Assembly (NCBI GenBank): GCA_038030265.1
Contig: CM075940.1
Span: forward strand, 12,152,001-12,216,000
Length of the DNA stretch: 64,000 bases
Reading direction: 5' to 3'
Source: Corythucha ciliata
Lineage: Eukaryota; Arthropoda; Insecta; Hemiptera; Tingidae
In this document: positions 22,138 to 33,874 of the stretch, piece by piece
Layout of the letters: every line of letters starts with the position of its first letter
Position numbering within the stretch: the first letter of the stretch is position 1
The notes under the pieces: model-generated
What the model was told of the DNA's origin: nothing
What the model saw: only the letters and a program-made list of their open reading frames with translations
Databases searched by the model: none
Translations under genes and position numbers: made by a program

Positions 22138-24202
22138 ATGAGTTACAAGTACTGCTTCGTGCCAATGTGTAGAAATACGACTTCTAAAACCCCAGAAAAG
22201 TGGTTCGTGTCAGTTCCTCAAAACAAAGAAGTGCGGAAGAAATGGATAAATGTGGTCAGGAGAGATTTAAAGACGCCCCTCACAGGAGTTCATTTTTGTT
22301 GCGAAGACCATTTTGACGTAAGTGTACGAAATATATTCTGTGTGGTTACTTTGCTACGCGATATTTGGGGTTGTCTTAATAAGAGAAGGATCGAGCGAAA
22401 GGACGTCAGCGATGGTCGCTTCAACGCGAATTGAAAACAAGGTGCCCTATAGTTCAGATCGCCGACTGAACGATCATCTCGGTGTCCAATTGAGCATTTA
22501 GCTACTTTCATCTGAGCAAGCGATGATCGCCGATACCCTCTCGCTCGATATTCGTGGGACTTGTGGGAGAATGCACTTGATAATGCGTGAGTTGTGAACT
22601 TTTTTTCAACAAAATTTCAGAAACCAGAAGATTTTGAAAATTACTATTACGCTGAGATGTGCAAGTCCCGCGGTGAGAGCTGTCATGTGAAATTAAAGAA
22701 AGGCGTAGTTCCACATAAATTTCAGTGCCAAACAACCAGACTAGTGACCGGTACGCCGCAATTTGCATGGCTGAAATGACGAAGTTAATATTATTAGGTA
22801 CTTATTTCCTCCAGAAAAAGCAAGCAGGAAATCCGTGGTGGAAAAAATCAAGAGGCAAAAGTTGGTGCGCTCGTTACTGGAACCAGAGGTTCAATCCGAA
22901 CCTGAAGTTCTTCCTGGCTCTTCAAGCACACCAAGTCTGACCGAGGAACCTGTAGTCGTCGAGGAAGTACCCTTCAGTAAATCAGTGGGTTAGTGTTATT
23001 TGAAGCTTAAGTTTAACCCAGTAATCTAACACCAATTCTCTCTCTTTTACAGCCGTATCAGTTCGTCCTGAAATGGCGGATTTCTGTATGCAGGCTCTAA
23101 TCAAACCGAAATACAGAAGTAGGTTCGTCCAGGCAGTTCCTACGACTGCAGCTGTACTCACTTCACCGCTGAAGCGAGCATTGGCTAGTGATGCGCAAAG
23201 GAGCTCCAAGAGAATTCGCGTTGATAGCTCGCCGGAGGAAGAAGACATAACGGAGGAAATCACGACTCAATATTCACTGTATCGTCGATCCCCCAGGATG
23301 ATTCTAGCACCGATTCTATACCTTATGCGGATCTCGACTCTCTGAAAGCAAGCAGTCTTAAAATTACTACCTATCACATAGAGACTAGACCCAAAATCTA
23401 CCTAGGAGTACCTCAGGAATGTTTTTTTATATTAACATTTCTGCAAGAAGAAGTTGGAGCAAGTTACCGAGACATCATGATGGTGTTAAAAAAGATTAAA
23501 CTCATTTTGTCATTCTTAATTCTTGGGGACGATTTCGGTGTTTCCGCGAACAGTGTGTCCAGGATTTTCAAATCTGTTTGCCCCAAAATTTCCGCCTGTT
23601 TGGCCCAGTTGGTTTATTGGCCAGACTCCCAAAGAGTTAAAATTAATTTGCCAATTCCGTTCAGGAAAAACTACAGAAATGTCGAGGCTATTATCGACTG
23701 TCTCGAAATACAAATTGAAAAACCTAGTGACCCTTTGGTACAAGCGTTAACCTGGTCAAATTACTATTCATGTAATACTGTCAAGTACCTTGTTTCGTGT
23801 ACTCCTAACGGATTTATTAATTTCATTTCCGAGGGTTATGGAGGGAGGATTTCTGATAGCGAATTAACCATCGAGTGTGGGTTTCTGGGATGTCTGCCCC
23901 ACGGTAAAGACGTCATGGCAGATAGAGGGTTCAAAACTCTCGACTACACTCTGAGCAAACAGCGCAGCAAGCTCATAAGACCTCCTTCTGTGAAAACAGG
24001 ATTAAAACTTTCAAAAAAAGAAGTTACTGAGGGCAGAAGCATTGCATCGCTGGGAGTTCACGTGGAACGAGTTATCGGGAGAATCCGAGAATATAAATTC
24101 GTTCTATCCCACAGTACAGTCGACACCAAGTTAGTGGGATACTTGGACTGCATAATGGCGGCAATTGCCGGAATGGTCAATGTCCAAAGCCTGCTTTTGT
24201 GA
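22138..24202 (+). CDS. THAP-domain DDE transposase, four exons, one frame break
   Basis: Exon 1 (22138-22317) encodes a THAP zinc finger: C and C in CFVPMC, then C and H in CCEDHF. Exon 2 (22621-22750) completes it with LKKGVVPHKFQCQ. Exon 3 (22815-22988) and exon 4 (from 23053) give a charged linker (RKSVVEKIKRQK; SPLKRALASD). The introns are GT-AG and keep phase. A shift near 23290, beside a CCCCC run, leads into a helix-turn-helix (FLQEEVGASYRDIM; DDFGVSANSVSRIFK) and a DDE_Tnp_4-type core: Asp in AIIDCLEIQ, Asp in MADRGFK, Glu in VERVIGRIREYK. THAP would bind the element ends and the core would cut and join DNA. An AATAAA lies just after the stop. Confidence 0.85.
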
Positions 24203-24347
24203 TCATGAGCGGGCTGAATAAAATAATCCATTCATTATATTTTTTGTGTGTAAAAGTAATTTATTGTTGTACTTTCATCCATGTAGTAGAAAATAATATT
24301 TAATGATTTTTAACAAAGAAAAACAATCATAAACTTTAAAGAAAAGG

Positions 24348-26125
24348 TTAAATAAAGTGTGTCCAAAATTCATGACTTTTTGACATTAAATTATGCAGAA
24401 GAACTTCATCCTTCTCCACCCATTTATAATTGAAGGCGTAATCGTTTTCGAAATTTGGGCTGGCTACAACTATAAGCCATTTTTTTACTTGGGCCATTTC
24501 CATTTGTAGTTGAATCTGAGCCATTAACTTGGGCGATACGGTACCGTCACTTTTTAAGTAATGCGTAACCGTTCTGTCCGCGGATGGAGCCTTTACTTCC
24601 ACTACAAATGATTCCCCAACAGCGTCGGGCGAGGCGCCAAAAGAAGGCCGTTTCGGATCCAATAAAAATCCGGAATTTTTTACTTTTAATTGCAGTTTCT
24701 TTGAAACCTCGGCCAAAATAATGGCTTCTAGGCGCTTCCCTCTTGCCATGGCTACGCTCATAAATTTGCGGGATGCCCCCAGAATTTTATTTACGAGGGC
24801 ACCATTGTCCGTCTTGCAGTGTGCTGCCTCGTGAATCACCGACGCCGTTATCCTTCCATATCTAAATAGGTGATTGCGAAATATTAGAAGTATAATGGAA
24901 TAAGTCCAAAAATTCAGCTTAATAATTACCGGAGTTCGAACCACTGTCTTGAATCGCATTGGTTCCTTGTCTCCTCCTCGGCTGCCTTGCATAACTCTGC
25001 TGTCATTGACATCGTGCAGTAGTCAACAAATCCGATTGTTGGACTATCGTGGCAGTATTTTACCGACAGTGCGTGTAGCGATAGAGGATTATACCCCTCC
25101 AAAGATGTCAGCATGTTGTCGATGCCGACCGTGAGGCTCTGTTGCTGAACTTGTTCGGAAAGACTCGATTGATTCAAGCGCGGGCCTCGAAACATACTTT
25201 TTTGGTATTAATTGCCTCAATGAGAGCTTTTTGAGGTTTTTCACTTCGGCAAGCCTAGCCTTCTTCCAGTATGACTGCACAGAAGTAGGAGAAGGCTCCT
25301 CGCTTCTTCTGTGCAGCCAGAAGAGGAAGGCGATGCAATGCTTGCATCCACCTACAAAAACAAAAGACGGAAAAATGGAAGAATAATGAGCGGACTATTT
25401 CAAAATTATGTGTATGTACCTGCTGATGCGACACAATCGAAACACTTGGCTGCAACTACTTCACCTTGCCCTTCGTCGACCACTACCATGACTGAATATG
25501 GGTTTTGGCTTATTTTGTGTTCTGGTGTTATTAAGCAGTATACGGTCACTACGCCGTTGTCTCTTCTCAGTTCGACCATCCCGATGCTCTGGTCACCGTA
25601 TTCAGCTCTTGCCGACCTGAAAAAAAAACAAGAAACATAATTTAGTGTTTTTATTTATTTATTTGTTTTTTAAAATGAAAATTAATCCTCCGTAGAAGGA
25701 TATGGCCGTATTCAGAGATATTCCTTTGTCCTCCTTCAACAGATGACACTACTTTTTAAAGGAACTTTAGCAGCTTTATCGTTCGGTGGTTGCTGCCAGT
25801 ACAGTAAAATTTGGCAGTTGCCATGAGGAAGCGTAATTTTGTCCAATCAAATGGATGTGCTTGTTTATTCCGTTTTATTTTTTGCAATACTCGAAGCAAC
25901 CAACGAACAAAGCTAGGACCCACGCATTTTAAGCAACTCGAGGTTCGATTGGAATGATCTCTGAATACAGCAGTGCGATATAGAAAGAAAAAACTCTTAC
26001 TTCTCAAATTTGACTCCTGACGATTCCGACGAGAACACATTTTTCTCCAAAAATCTACAGACCGCGATAACGCTCAACCGAGGCAAATTGGTTGAAGTGC
26101 CTTCTAAAAAGCCCTCTCGAGGCAT
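24348..26125 (-). CDS. SWIM zinc-finger plus YqaJ-type exonuclease, four exons, one frame break
   Basis: Exon 1 26125-26001 (start MPREGFLEGTS), exon 2 25616-25420, exon 3 from 25351 to 24930, exon 4 24861-24348. All introns are GT-AG and keep phase. Exons 2-3 join to make a SWIM-like finger, CFDC followed after the splice by GCKHCIAFLFWLH. The YqaJ nuclease core follows: YGRITASVIHEAAHC, ARGKRLEAII, then the catalytic-type FGASPDAV and VVEVKAP and QIQLQMEMA. A shift near 25150-25190 interrupts exon 3. YqaJ enzymes are PD-(D/E)XK-type nucleases related to phage recombination exonucleases. In this context the protein is probably an accessory factor for transposition; that role is inference. 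Confidence 0.8.
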
Positions 26126-26404
26126 TTCACTTCTTCCTATGTTGGTCAAAGGAAATATTCCGCGAGCTTCCCAGCCAAAGTTGAAATCAGAAAGATGAGT
26201 CCAAGAGTGATCCGAGTCGAAAGCCGAGGTACCGTGTTAAATTGTTTAATTCGAAGTCCAAAGAAAAGTCAAAAAACGAGCCGGAGTAATATAATCACAG
26301 TAAAAGCAAACAGATCACAGAACGAGGCAAACCAAACGCAGTCAAAAGACGCTGGGGATTCTAGCATGAGATATGACGTCATGACTGTGAGAAGGTTATA
26401 ACCC

Positions 26405-27336
26405 TCAGCGTGTACGAAAACCTCTGTCTTATCAAAGTCTTACAAACTAATTATTCAATTAATTAAACTTCAAATGGTGTTTATTTTGGTATTTCTTGAC
26501 TATTTACGGCACTAACTAGCCTTCGGTACCCAATAAAGTTAGTCTCTTGAGGTACATGTTACTGCCTCAATGGGATGGGAGGGGGGAATTCGCGCTGTCC
26601 CTGGAAACGTGCGCAAGTGGCCAAAAATGGCGCCACCACGATGAGTACCCTTTTGTTTTATGGAAAATCCAGTTTCGATTTTCGGATCCAATTTTAAAGT
26701 GCCTTTTTTTGAAATTGCCCGGTTGTACTAGGAAAATAATACAGTATACGATTTTCAGGACATTTTTTTTTCAAAGTTTTTCGAACTTCGGGCCCTACAG
26801 GGGGCACGCTACTGTATTTTTCCCCAATGGTCCACATTCAAAATCCGTCAGATCTGACAGGGAAATCAAACTGATGGTAATATTTACATTTTTCCAGATC
26901 GTTATGGAAGGGGAGAAGCCGACTGGAAGCTCGACGAAAGGAATACTCTATGCTAGCAACGCGCTAAGTAAGTGTACTTTCATGTTTTGAGTTATAAAAA
27001 AAAAAAAAAAAAAAAAAAAACATTTATCCTTCAAATAATGGATCGAGCTGACGTTCAGAGCAATGGACCAATTTTCTCTTCGTTACTTTTATGTATTTAG
27101 ATGCATAATCCCTGCGATCTGACGCAGGGGAAAGGCTTTCATTTTTTCACATAAGTTAAAGTGAGATAAAGTGCTTAGGAGTGGGATGAGCCATTTATCC
27201 AATTTTGAAAACAAAAGCCACAGAGGAAAAAAAAATCTGAGTCGATAAAGACTTCTTTTTGGTTAATGAAAATATAAATATAAACTGTGCTTAGTAGCTC
27301 TTTTAATAAAGCTCAACACTCCACATCCGAGGGTTT
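26405..27336. other. Intergenic, includes a long poly-A
   Basis: No gene recognised. A short exon-like stretch at about 26905-26970 (MEGEKPTGSSTKGILYASNA) lies between a TTTTCCAG and a GTAAGTG and could be an orphan exon. A 25-base poly-A run lies at about 26996-27020. The remainder is AT-rich. Confidence 0.4.
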
Positions 27337-27535
27337 TGTGGCGGTCAACGCCATACCAATGTATATATTTATGCATGAGTAACCTCATAAATCAATCGTT
27401 ACCTTCAATTCGGGTTGGAAGAAAAAAGCGTGCAAGTCCAAGTTACCGTTGTTTTTTATAAAATATAGTTTTTCGAATTTCTTTAACAATAAGAGTCAGT
27501 TTTTTTTTTCATCCCATCCAACAACGTGCCCCAAA
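27337..27535 (+). repeat. 5' LTR of the plus-strand Ty3/gypsy element
   Basis: About 199 bp. The left edge is inferred from the TG start and the GTTT duplication. The right edge is set by identity with the 3' LTR fragment up to CCCCAAA. Confidence 0.6.
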
Positions 27536-27554
27536 GTGGTGACCCCGGGACTCA
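27536..27554 (+). promoter_or_regulatory. Primer-binding-site region
   Basis: GTGGTGACCCCGGGACTC follows the LTR directly. Its TGGTGACCCCG core resembles leader sequences seen in many arthropod Ty3 elements. The tRNA it would pair with is not assigned. Confidence 0.5.
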
Positions 27555-27630
27555 TATTTCTTTCCCTTTTAGTTTTCGGAGTGCGCGCTTGTTGGACTTT
27601 TTCGATCTTTGTTTTTTTCTTCCCGGCGTG

Positions 27631-28600
27631 ATGTACACTACTAACATTCCAGGGACCGACGTCCTCTTTTCGAACGGTGCACCCCAGTCACCTAATTACT
27701 TACTGAACAACAGTACGACTGTGGATATGACGCTGGCCGCAGCAGACACTGGCTCAGGTAATCCCTCTACACAAGCAAAATGCGTACCGGTACCCGTACA
27801 CCTTCCCCGTTTTTATAAACCGGACCCTGAGGTGTGGTTCATCAACGTCGAATCGCAGCTTGCTTTAGCCAACGTCATTTCTGACGAGAAAAAATATACG
27901 CACCTCACCTCGAAACTCGAACCCGAAGTTTTAGCGCAAGTCACAGACGTGTTACGCAACCCAGCTACACGTACATATGCCCACCTCAGAGCGGCTATTT
28001 TGAAGCGATTTGGCGGAGTCAGACGAGGAACGCCTTAATAAGTTGCTCGGCACGATCGAACTGGGTGATCGCCCTCCGTCTCATTTGTTGCGGGAAATCC
28101 AGCGTTTGGCCGGATCGAGCGTCCCCGAAAATATTGTCAAAGGCATTTGGCTGAAACGTTTGCCTGGTCACGTTCAACAAATTCTTCAGGCCATTTCTGG
28201 TACAAGCAAGCTCGACGATTTATCCGAGGTAGCTGATAAGATTTTGTCGGTACAAACGCCTATGCCTTCAATCGTATCCAGCTCTGTGGTCCTTCCTCGA
28301 CACGGCGACGGCATTTCAGCCAGCTCTCCGTATCCTCCCACTCAAGCCGCTGGATTTGACCAAATTTCGGAGCTTACGAAGCAAATTGACCGGCTTAGTC
28401 GCTCTATTTCACAGCTCTTGAACCAGTCTCGCTCCCGGTCACGATCAAAGTCGTCTTCACGTGATTCCGCGCGAGATCACTCTACCGATCGGCTTTCGCT
28501 GTGCTACTACCACAGACGGTTCAAAAACAAAGCCCGCCGGTGTGTGCAACCATGCACTTTCGTCGCTAATCCGGAAAACTCCCATCCCGGCACGACTTAA
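27631..28600 (+). pseudogene. gag: Ty3/gypsy Gag, one frame shift
   Basis: I choose the Met reading MYTTNIPGTDVLFSN at 27631; upstream frames run through the leader. The capsid segment contains LPRFYKPDPEVWFINVESQL and YTHLTSKLEPEVLAQVTDVL. This is the pattern of the large arthropod Gag family with PxFWxxxPxxWFxxxE near the start. At about 28010 the frame shifts and continues as EERLNKLLGTIELGDRPPSH and ENIVKGIWLKRLPGHVQQIL. An Arg/Ser-rich tract and a terminal CYYHRRFKNKARRCVQPC motif follow, the Cys/His signature ending this Gag type. The capsid family assignment is confident. Confidence 0.85.
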
Positions 28601-28938
28601 TAGCGGCTGTCGCGCAAGGGGTATCTTCCGGTCGCCTACAAATAACAGTTGTACGGACGGGCCTTTCGTTTTTGGTCGACACTGGGGCCTGCATGTCTCT
28701 GCTGCCACCCCGCCCAACGGACCTCCAAACAGTTTCGTCTCTCATCCTGTACGCGGCCAACGACTCGAAAATTAATACATATGGCCAACGACTACTCAAT
28801 TTGGACATCCGCCTTCGGCGTAATTTCCCTTTCGTCTTCACCATCGCCGACGTTTCCGTTCCTATTCTTGGAGCCGACTTCCTCCAATCGTACGGTCTTT
28901 TGGTCGACCCATGGGCAATTAATCGATCCTCTCACTAA
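28601..28938 (+). pseudogene. pol: Ty3/gypsy aspartic protease
   Basis: The frame contains the active-site motif FLVDTGACMSLLP and the hydrophobic VPILGADFLQSYGL near its end, the two hallmarks of a retropepsin. Adjacent stops and a shift separate it from Gag upstream and RT downstream. The enzyme would cleave the Gag-Pol precursor in the particle. Confidence 0.8.
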
Positions 28939-30380
28939 CAGGACTTCTGCAGCTCGATTGGTGGCATCAAACGGAGTGAAAATCACCGCAATCAAACCTG
29001 GAATCCCTCCTCAAATCGGCCAGTTGATCGAAAAGTACGGTGTCTCCCATAACACCTACAAAATCTCCGGAGATTCCAGAAAAATTCCTCCTGTCTTCCA
29101 CCACATCCCAACGAAAGGAGCCCCATGTTACGCCAAACCTCGTCGTCTGTCACCAGAAAAATTAAAAGCGGCTAAAGCGGAATTCGAGTTCATGATCCAG
29201 CAGGGCATTTGTCGGCCGTCTAAGAGCCCATGGTCCAGCCCGCTCCACTTGGCCCCAAAAAAAAATGGAGACTGGCGCCCTTGCGGGGATTACAGACGAT
29301 TAAACGCCCTAAACCATCCCGGATCGGTACCGGGTGCCCAACATCCAGGACTGCGCAACGGCCTTACACGGTGCCACCGTCTTTTCAACGATTGATTTGG
29401 AGAAAGCGTTCCTTCAAATCCCAGTTCTCCCCGAAGACGTGCCAAAAACCGCAGTCGTAACCCCATTTGGCCTTTTTGAATTTACTAAAATGCCTTTTGG
29501 CTTGACCGGGGCAGCACAAACACTACAGCGATTCCTGCATTCCATCACTCGAGACTTGGATTTCGTTTACGTCTTCGTGGATGATTTTCTAATTTTTTCT
29601 GAAACCATGGAAGACCACCTCCGCCATTTGGAACTTTTCTTCTCTCGACTCCAAGAGTACGGTCTTTCGATTAGTGTGAGTAAAAGCACTTTCGCTCAAA
29701 CTTCAGTCAAGTTCTTGGGTCACACCATCTCTTCCAGTGGCATCTCTCCTTGTGACGACAAAGTGTCCGATATCGTCTCGTACCTAAAACTAAACACTGT
29801 CGGAGAGCTGAAACGTTTCTTGGGCATGATACATTTTTATCCTCGTTTCCATCCGAGAATGGCGGAACTGCAAGCACCACTCCACCTGAAAGGAAATCGT
29901 CCATCCAGCACTCCCATCACGTGGACAGCTGCCATGGAAACCTCCTTTGTTGCATGTAAAAAAGCACTCGCCGAAAAAACAATTTTGTCGTTTCCGGACC
30001 CAGAAGCCACAATATCCATTATGACGGACGCGTCGAATACAGCAATTGGCGCCACTGTCCACCAGTTGAAAAATGGGATTTTACAGCCATTAGCTTTTTT
30101 CTCACGAAAGCTCACGTCATCTGAACAAAAGTATTCGACGTACGACCGCGAGCTGCTTGCGATGCGACGATCCACCGTTTTTCCTATTTCCTTGAGGGCC
30201 GCCAATTTACGATTTTTACCGACCAACCGACCTCAAACTTATGCATTTTCCAAAACTCGTGACGATTGGTCTCCACGACAAGTTCGACACCTAGCCTATA
30301 TCAGTCAATTTTCGACCGACATAAAGTACGTCAAAGGCCAAGACAACGAACCAGCCGACGCGCTCTCTCGTATAGCGTCG
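28939..30380 (+). pseudogene. pol: Ty3/gypsy reverse transcriptase and RNase H
   Basis: The RT starts near KPGIPPQIGQLIEKYG, with CYAKPRRLSPEKLKAAKAEF, SKSPWSSPLHLAPKKNGDWR and CGDYRRLNAL. After a shift near 29330 it continues as FSTIDLEKAFLQIPV, FEFTKMPFGLTGAAQTLQRF and the active-site box VFVDDFLIF. The thumb and RNase H follow (MTDASNTAIGA, STYDRELLAM). About 30 residues near 30170-30230 are garbled by compensating shifts before ADALSRI closes the domain. The DD pair in the RT box is intact. The lineage resembles the arthropod Ty3 group with FVDD. Confidence 0.85.
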
Positions 30381-30539
30381 ATCGTAAAAAAGACCGTGAC
30401 CTCAGCTGAAATTGCAAGTTTGCAAGAGAACGACTTGGATTTGGAACGTATGTTGAAAAATGACACAACCGGCCTACTGCTTCGCCGCGTGTCCATAGAA
30501 GGTGCGTTTCCCTTCTGTGACGTCTCTACCGACCGTTCT

Positions 30540-31193
30540 CGTCTATTTGTGCCTAAAGCATTACGCACGCAGATTTTCAACCAGTTCCACGATTTATCTC
30601 ATCCTGGTGGCAGAGCTACTACACGTCTTATATCAGAACGTTTCGTTTGGCCACTCATGCGGCGTGATATAAAGAATTGGGTCCGCCAGTGCCACAAGTG
30701 TCAAACGTCCAAAGTACAACGACACGAGAAGACTCCTGATGAGCGCTTCGTTCATGTCCACGTCGATATCGTTGGGCCGCTTCCGCCATCAAGAGGCTAC
30801 GTGTACCTTCTAACCTGAGTCGATCGATACACCCGATGGTTTGAAGCATTTCCGATGCCGGACCAGACAGCCTCTACTGTCGCTCGCACCTTTTTTGAGG
30901 GATGGGTCGCTCGCTTCGGCTCTCCGGTCAGCTTGGTGACTGATCAGGGCAGAAATTTCTTGTCCTCTTTGTTTCGCGATGTCACTTCTGCGCTTGGCAT
31001 AGAATTACGAAACACAACTGCTTACCATCCGCAGGCAAATGGTCTTATCGAACGACAGCACCGGACTTTAAAGGTTGCTCTGATGAGCCGAATGGACACA
31101 CAGGAGAGTTCATGGTCCCTCGAGCTTCCGGCTGTTCTACTTGGTTTACGCTCAACATACAAGGAAGACATTAAGGCAACTCCGGCCTTATAA
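30540..31193 (+). pseudogene. pol: Ty3/gypsy integrase, in-frame stop and 3' truncation
   Basis: The zinc module is intact: His residues in FHDLSHPGG and Cys residues in CHKCQTSK. The catalytic core has Asp in HVDIVGPLPP, Asp in VTDQGRNF and Glu in GLIERQHRTLK. A TGA at about 30817-30819 interrupts it between the first Asp and the next segment (DRYTRWFEAFPMP). The frame ends at IKATPAL, at a deletion junction with LTR sequence, so the C-terminal DNA-binding domain is lost. It would be non-functional. Confidence 0.85.
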
Positions 31194-31214
31194 AATATAA
31201 TAAATATAATAAAA

Positions 31215-31297
31215 TATTATAAAATATAGTTTTTCGAATTTCTTTAACAATAAGAGTCAGTTTTTTTTTTTCATCCCATCCAACAACGTGCCCCAAA
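31215..31297 (+). repeat. 3' LTR fragment of the plus-strand Ty3/gypsy element
   Basis: TATAAAATATAGTTTTTCG through CCCCAAA matches the last ~83 bp of the 5' LTR, with one extra T in the poly-T run. It is preceded by an AT-rich TATAAAATATAATAAATATA duplication at the deletion junction. Confidence 0.85.
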
Positions 31298-31301
31298 GTT
31301 T

Positions 31302-33816
31302 ATTTCATAGGGCACTACGGATACACGAATGATGTAACATGTTAGTCCAAACCCTATCCTATAGCAGCCAAAAGCTATCAGGCTTAGCACTTTTTATGAG
31401 TGTTTTTCTTTTGTAGTTCCTAGTTCAACTTTTAGAGCACTGTTGCTGTTTTTAGAAGAGGGTCTGCCGCATACTGGTAGAGGAGGGGGGTATGTAGATT
31501 GTATAACTGGTAGTTTTATTGTCTACAGTTGGCGAGTTATGAAAGGTTGAGAATCATTGCCTAAAGCTGGTTAATTGAACTTCTATATCCTAGTTGTCGC
31601 TATAGGACTTCAACGCTATTTATTGGTCCTAATTGCTAATAGCCCTCTGGCTCCCCGCAAAAGTTTGGAAAGCTTTTAATCTTTCCTCTGAGCAACAAAG
31701 AGACATTTTAATTGTTGTATAAATTACGAAAATGGTTTAAAGGGCTTTCCATTACCATTCAGTAAAGTTCTTCGCTCTTATAGGGAAGGGACTGATAATC
31801 TCCTTTCCACCAACCTTTCCTTATCCACTCCACAACTTGCCGCCTAAAGTCGAACTGAGCTTTACATACCCGAAACATTGTAACAAGTTTTCCCACTTGG
31901 TTTGCATGACTTCCACTATGACCCCCCCCACCTCCCACTCACCAAACCCGATCTGTCAGCTCTGAAACGTGTCTACAGAATTTATTTAAACTTTATCAAA
32001 CTGTTCTTCCCGCGAGTTATCAACCCCCCCCCCCCAACCAACCCAATGGTAATGTAATTTGATTAAAACTCATTGTATCATCAATCAAGGGAAGATATCT
32101 TTGTGGGAGGAAGTTCGACGCACTCTTATAGTTGTACGCATTACATTGATTAATAATTAATCTTCTTTGGAAGGCCGCGGATTACAAGATTTTCTAACTA
32201 TAACAAAACAAAAAATGTTTGTGCGATAGAAAAATGAGTGATCAATGCTCGACAGTTGTTTCTAACAGGAAGAAGCTAACAATACGACGATGGAGAGCAT
32301 TTTTTAAAACGGAGAGTGTTCCTGCGTGATCCATCGTCAATGGGCTACTTATCCGGGGGAAAACTTCGAGAGAAACTTCTATAATTACTGTAAAAAGTCA
32401 AGGAACTCGCCATTTTATTCAAAAATCGAATATCTCAGATCAGGTTGTACTCACACGCGTCCCCTATCCCCCCCCCCATTACCCCAACTTAACCATCATA
32501 AATTGGTCGGTTTTTTGCTGCAAAACTGTTTTCACTCAATTCAAAGACCCCCTCCCCTCTGTAAGTGCGCGAAAAGCGCCAAACCCTGAGGGGATCTCGT
32601 ATTGTTGAAAGAAAAATAAAAACTTTGTTTCTATACTTTTAAAGGAAAACTCTTCTCACAATGCTTAATCCAAGATTAGTAATGAACTCTAACTCAGCCG
32701 CCGCATCATTATTTTCATTCGAAAGTTCCTATTGAGCCCAAAGACTTTGGATTCTGGAAAACTCTGTTAGGATCGCGTTACCTATTCATTCATTTATTTA
32801 GGAAAAAGGTAATTATGAATTGTTTTGAACAATGTATGTTTAGTCGGGATGTAGGTTAATTGGATTTTAAAAAAAAAGTGAATTAAAATTAGACTGCAAT
32901 ACATATCGTATCAAAAAACAAGTTAAGTAATTTTGTTTACGTATACAACCGGGCAATAAAGTGCTCATTTGGTTACCAAAACCTCGCGATAAACAGCACG
33001 GTTACTCCCGCGGGAGTAAGATAACATTACTCCCTGGTTGATAACATTATTTCCCGATTTTGTAGGGGAAAGGAACATAAGACGCACGAAAATTCTGTCA
33101 GCTAGAGACCTTCCTTCCCATATCAACCCGACCGGCGTTTTTTTTTGTTTTGTTCAAATAAAGTTTCTAGTATTTTCCAAAGTTTAATTTCCCAAATCTA
33201 GATTGGTTGTACATAAAGTCAAGAATATAACTTTGGAGTAAATCAGTTTATTTTCTTCGAGCTATTACAGCCCTCGCTGGGCTCGTGCTGAAAAACTTGT
33301 CTCTCAGAAATTAAACCACAACTTTACTCCCACGGTATATAATATACTAATTGATTATATAAAACTTTCCAGCTAGATTACATTCTGCAAACAATGCAGT
33401 TCAAAACCTATAGTGATTCAAAGCTAAGCGAGTAGCCGAAACATGTTATAAGCACGTAGCAATATTCAGTGGCGTAGGTAGGAATTTGGCCGTAGGGGGG
33501 GATCAGATTGAAATCTCGTTGGGGTGAGGGGAGGGGGTAATTTCAAATTTTAGCCATCATTCCACCCAGCCTGCGCACTCTTGAATCTATCGGACATCTT
33601 TCTGGCCCCATTTTTGCCCGAGAACAAAATTACTATTAATCCCTGATATATACAGACATTCCAGAATTTTACTTTCGATAAATCGTTCCGATATGGAATG
33701 AGTAGAGTAAGAGGCTAGTCTGCTAATCTCATGAAGTTCTCCCGGATGCAGATCGAACGAAGTCGATGATACGAGTGCAAATGCAAAACGCACACTTTTA
33801 CCCAATTTAAGGGACA
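31302..33816. other. Intergenic, no gene recognised
   Basis: AT-rich with C-runs near 31921-31932, 32023-32036 and 32468-32477. CAGTGGCGTAGGTAGG at about 33468 followed by a G-run looks like a hAT-type terminus, but I could not pair it with a second end. Confidence 0.45.
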
Positions 33817-33870
33817 GTGGTGGCTAGTGATGTACGAGACCGAGACCGAGACGAGACTTGAGTGGTCTCG
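33817..33870 (+). repeat. Left target duplication and GAGACC-rich terminus
   Basis: GTGGTGGC then TAGTGATGTACGAGACCG; multiple GGTCTCGGTCTC blocks follow in both orientations. Confidence 0.8.
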
Positions 33871-33874
33871 GTCT

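Larger units (their letters stand above)
21984..26404. mobile_element. ISL2EU-like (PIF/Harbinger-related) DNA transposon with two convergent genes
   Basis: The element is defined by its gene pair: a spliced THAP-DDE transposase on the plus strand (22138-24202) and a spliced SWIM-YqaJ nuclease on the minus strand (26125-24348), converging with 145 bp between stops. From memory of the family, ISL2EU elements carry a transposase plus a YqaJ nuclease. Ends are tentative: GGGTTTATTCTTC with TGACATCATATTTCA on the left resembles, inverted, GGGTTATAACCTTC with TGACGTCATATCTCA on the right. I see no clear target duplication. Both genes have at least one frame break. Confidence 0.65.
27337..31297 (+). 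mobile_element. Ty3/gypsy LTR retrotransposon, plus strand, 3' truncated
   Basis: A gag-pol element in plus orientation. The left LTR appears to begin TGTGGCGGTCAACGCC at 27337, and both LTR ends share CCAACAACGTGCCCCAAA. A 4-bp GTTT flanks the element (27333-27336 and 31298-31301). The 3' part of the integrase gene and most of the right LTR are missing: coding sequence jumps at about 31193 into a TATAAAATA-rich junction and then the last ~80 bp of the LTR. Gag, RNase H and integrase contain frame breaks or a stop. It belongs to a different lineage from the element at 9943. Confidence 0.85.

Noticed and set aside
29707..30226. Minus-strand frames of 65-129 codons
   Set aside because: Antisense shadows of the plus-strand Ty3 RT.
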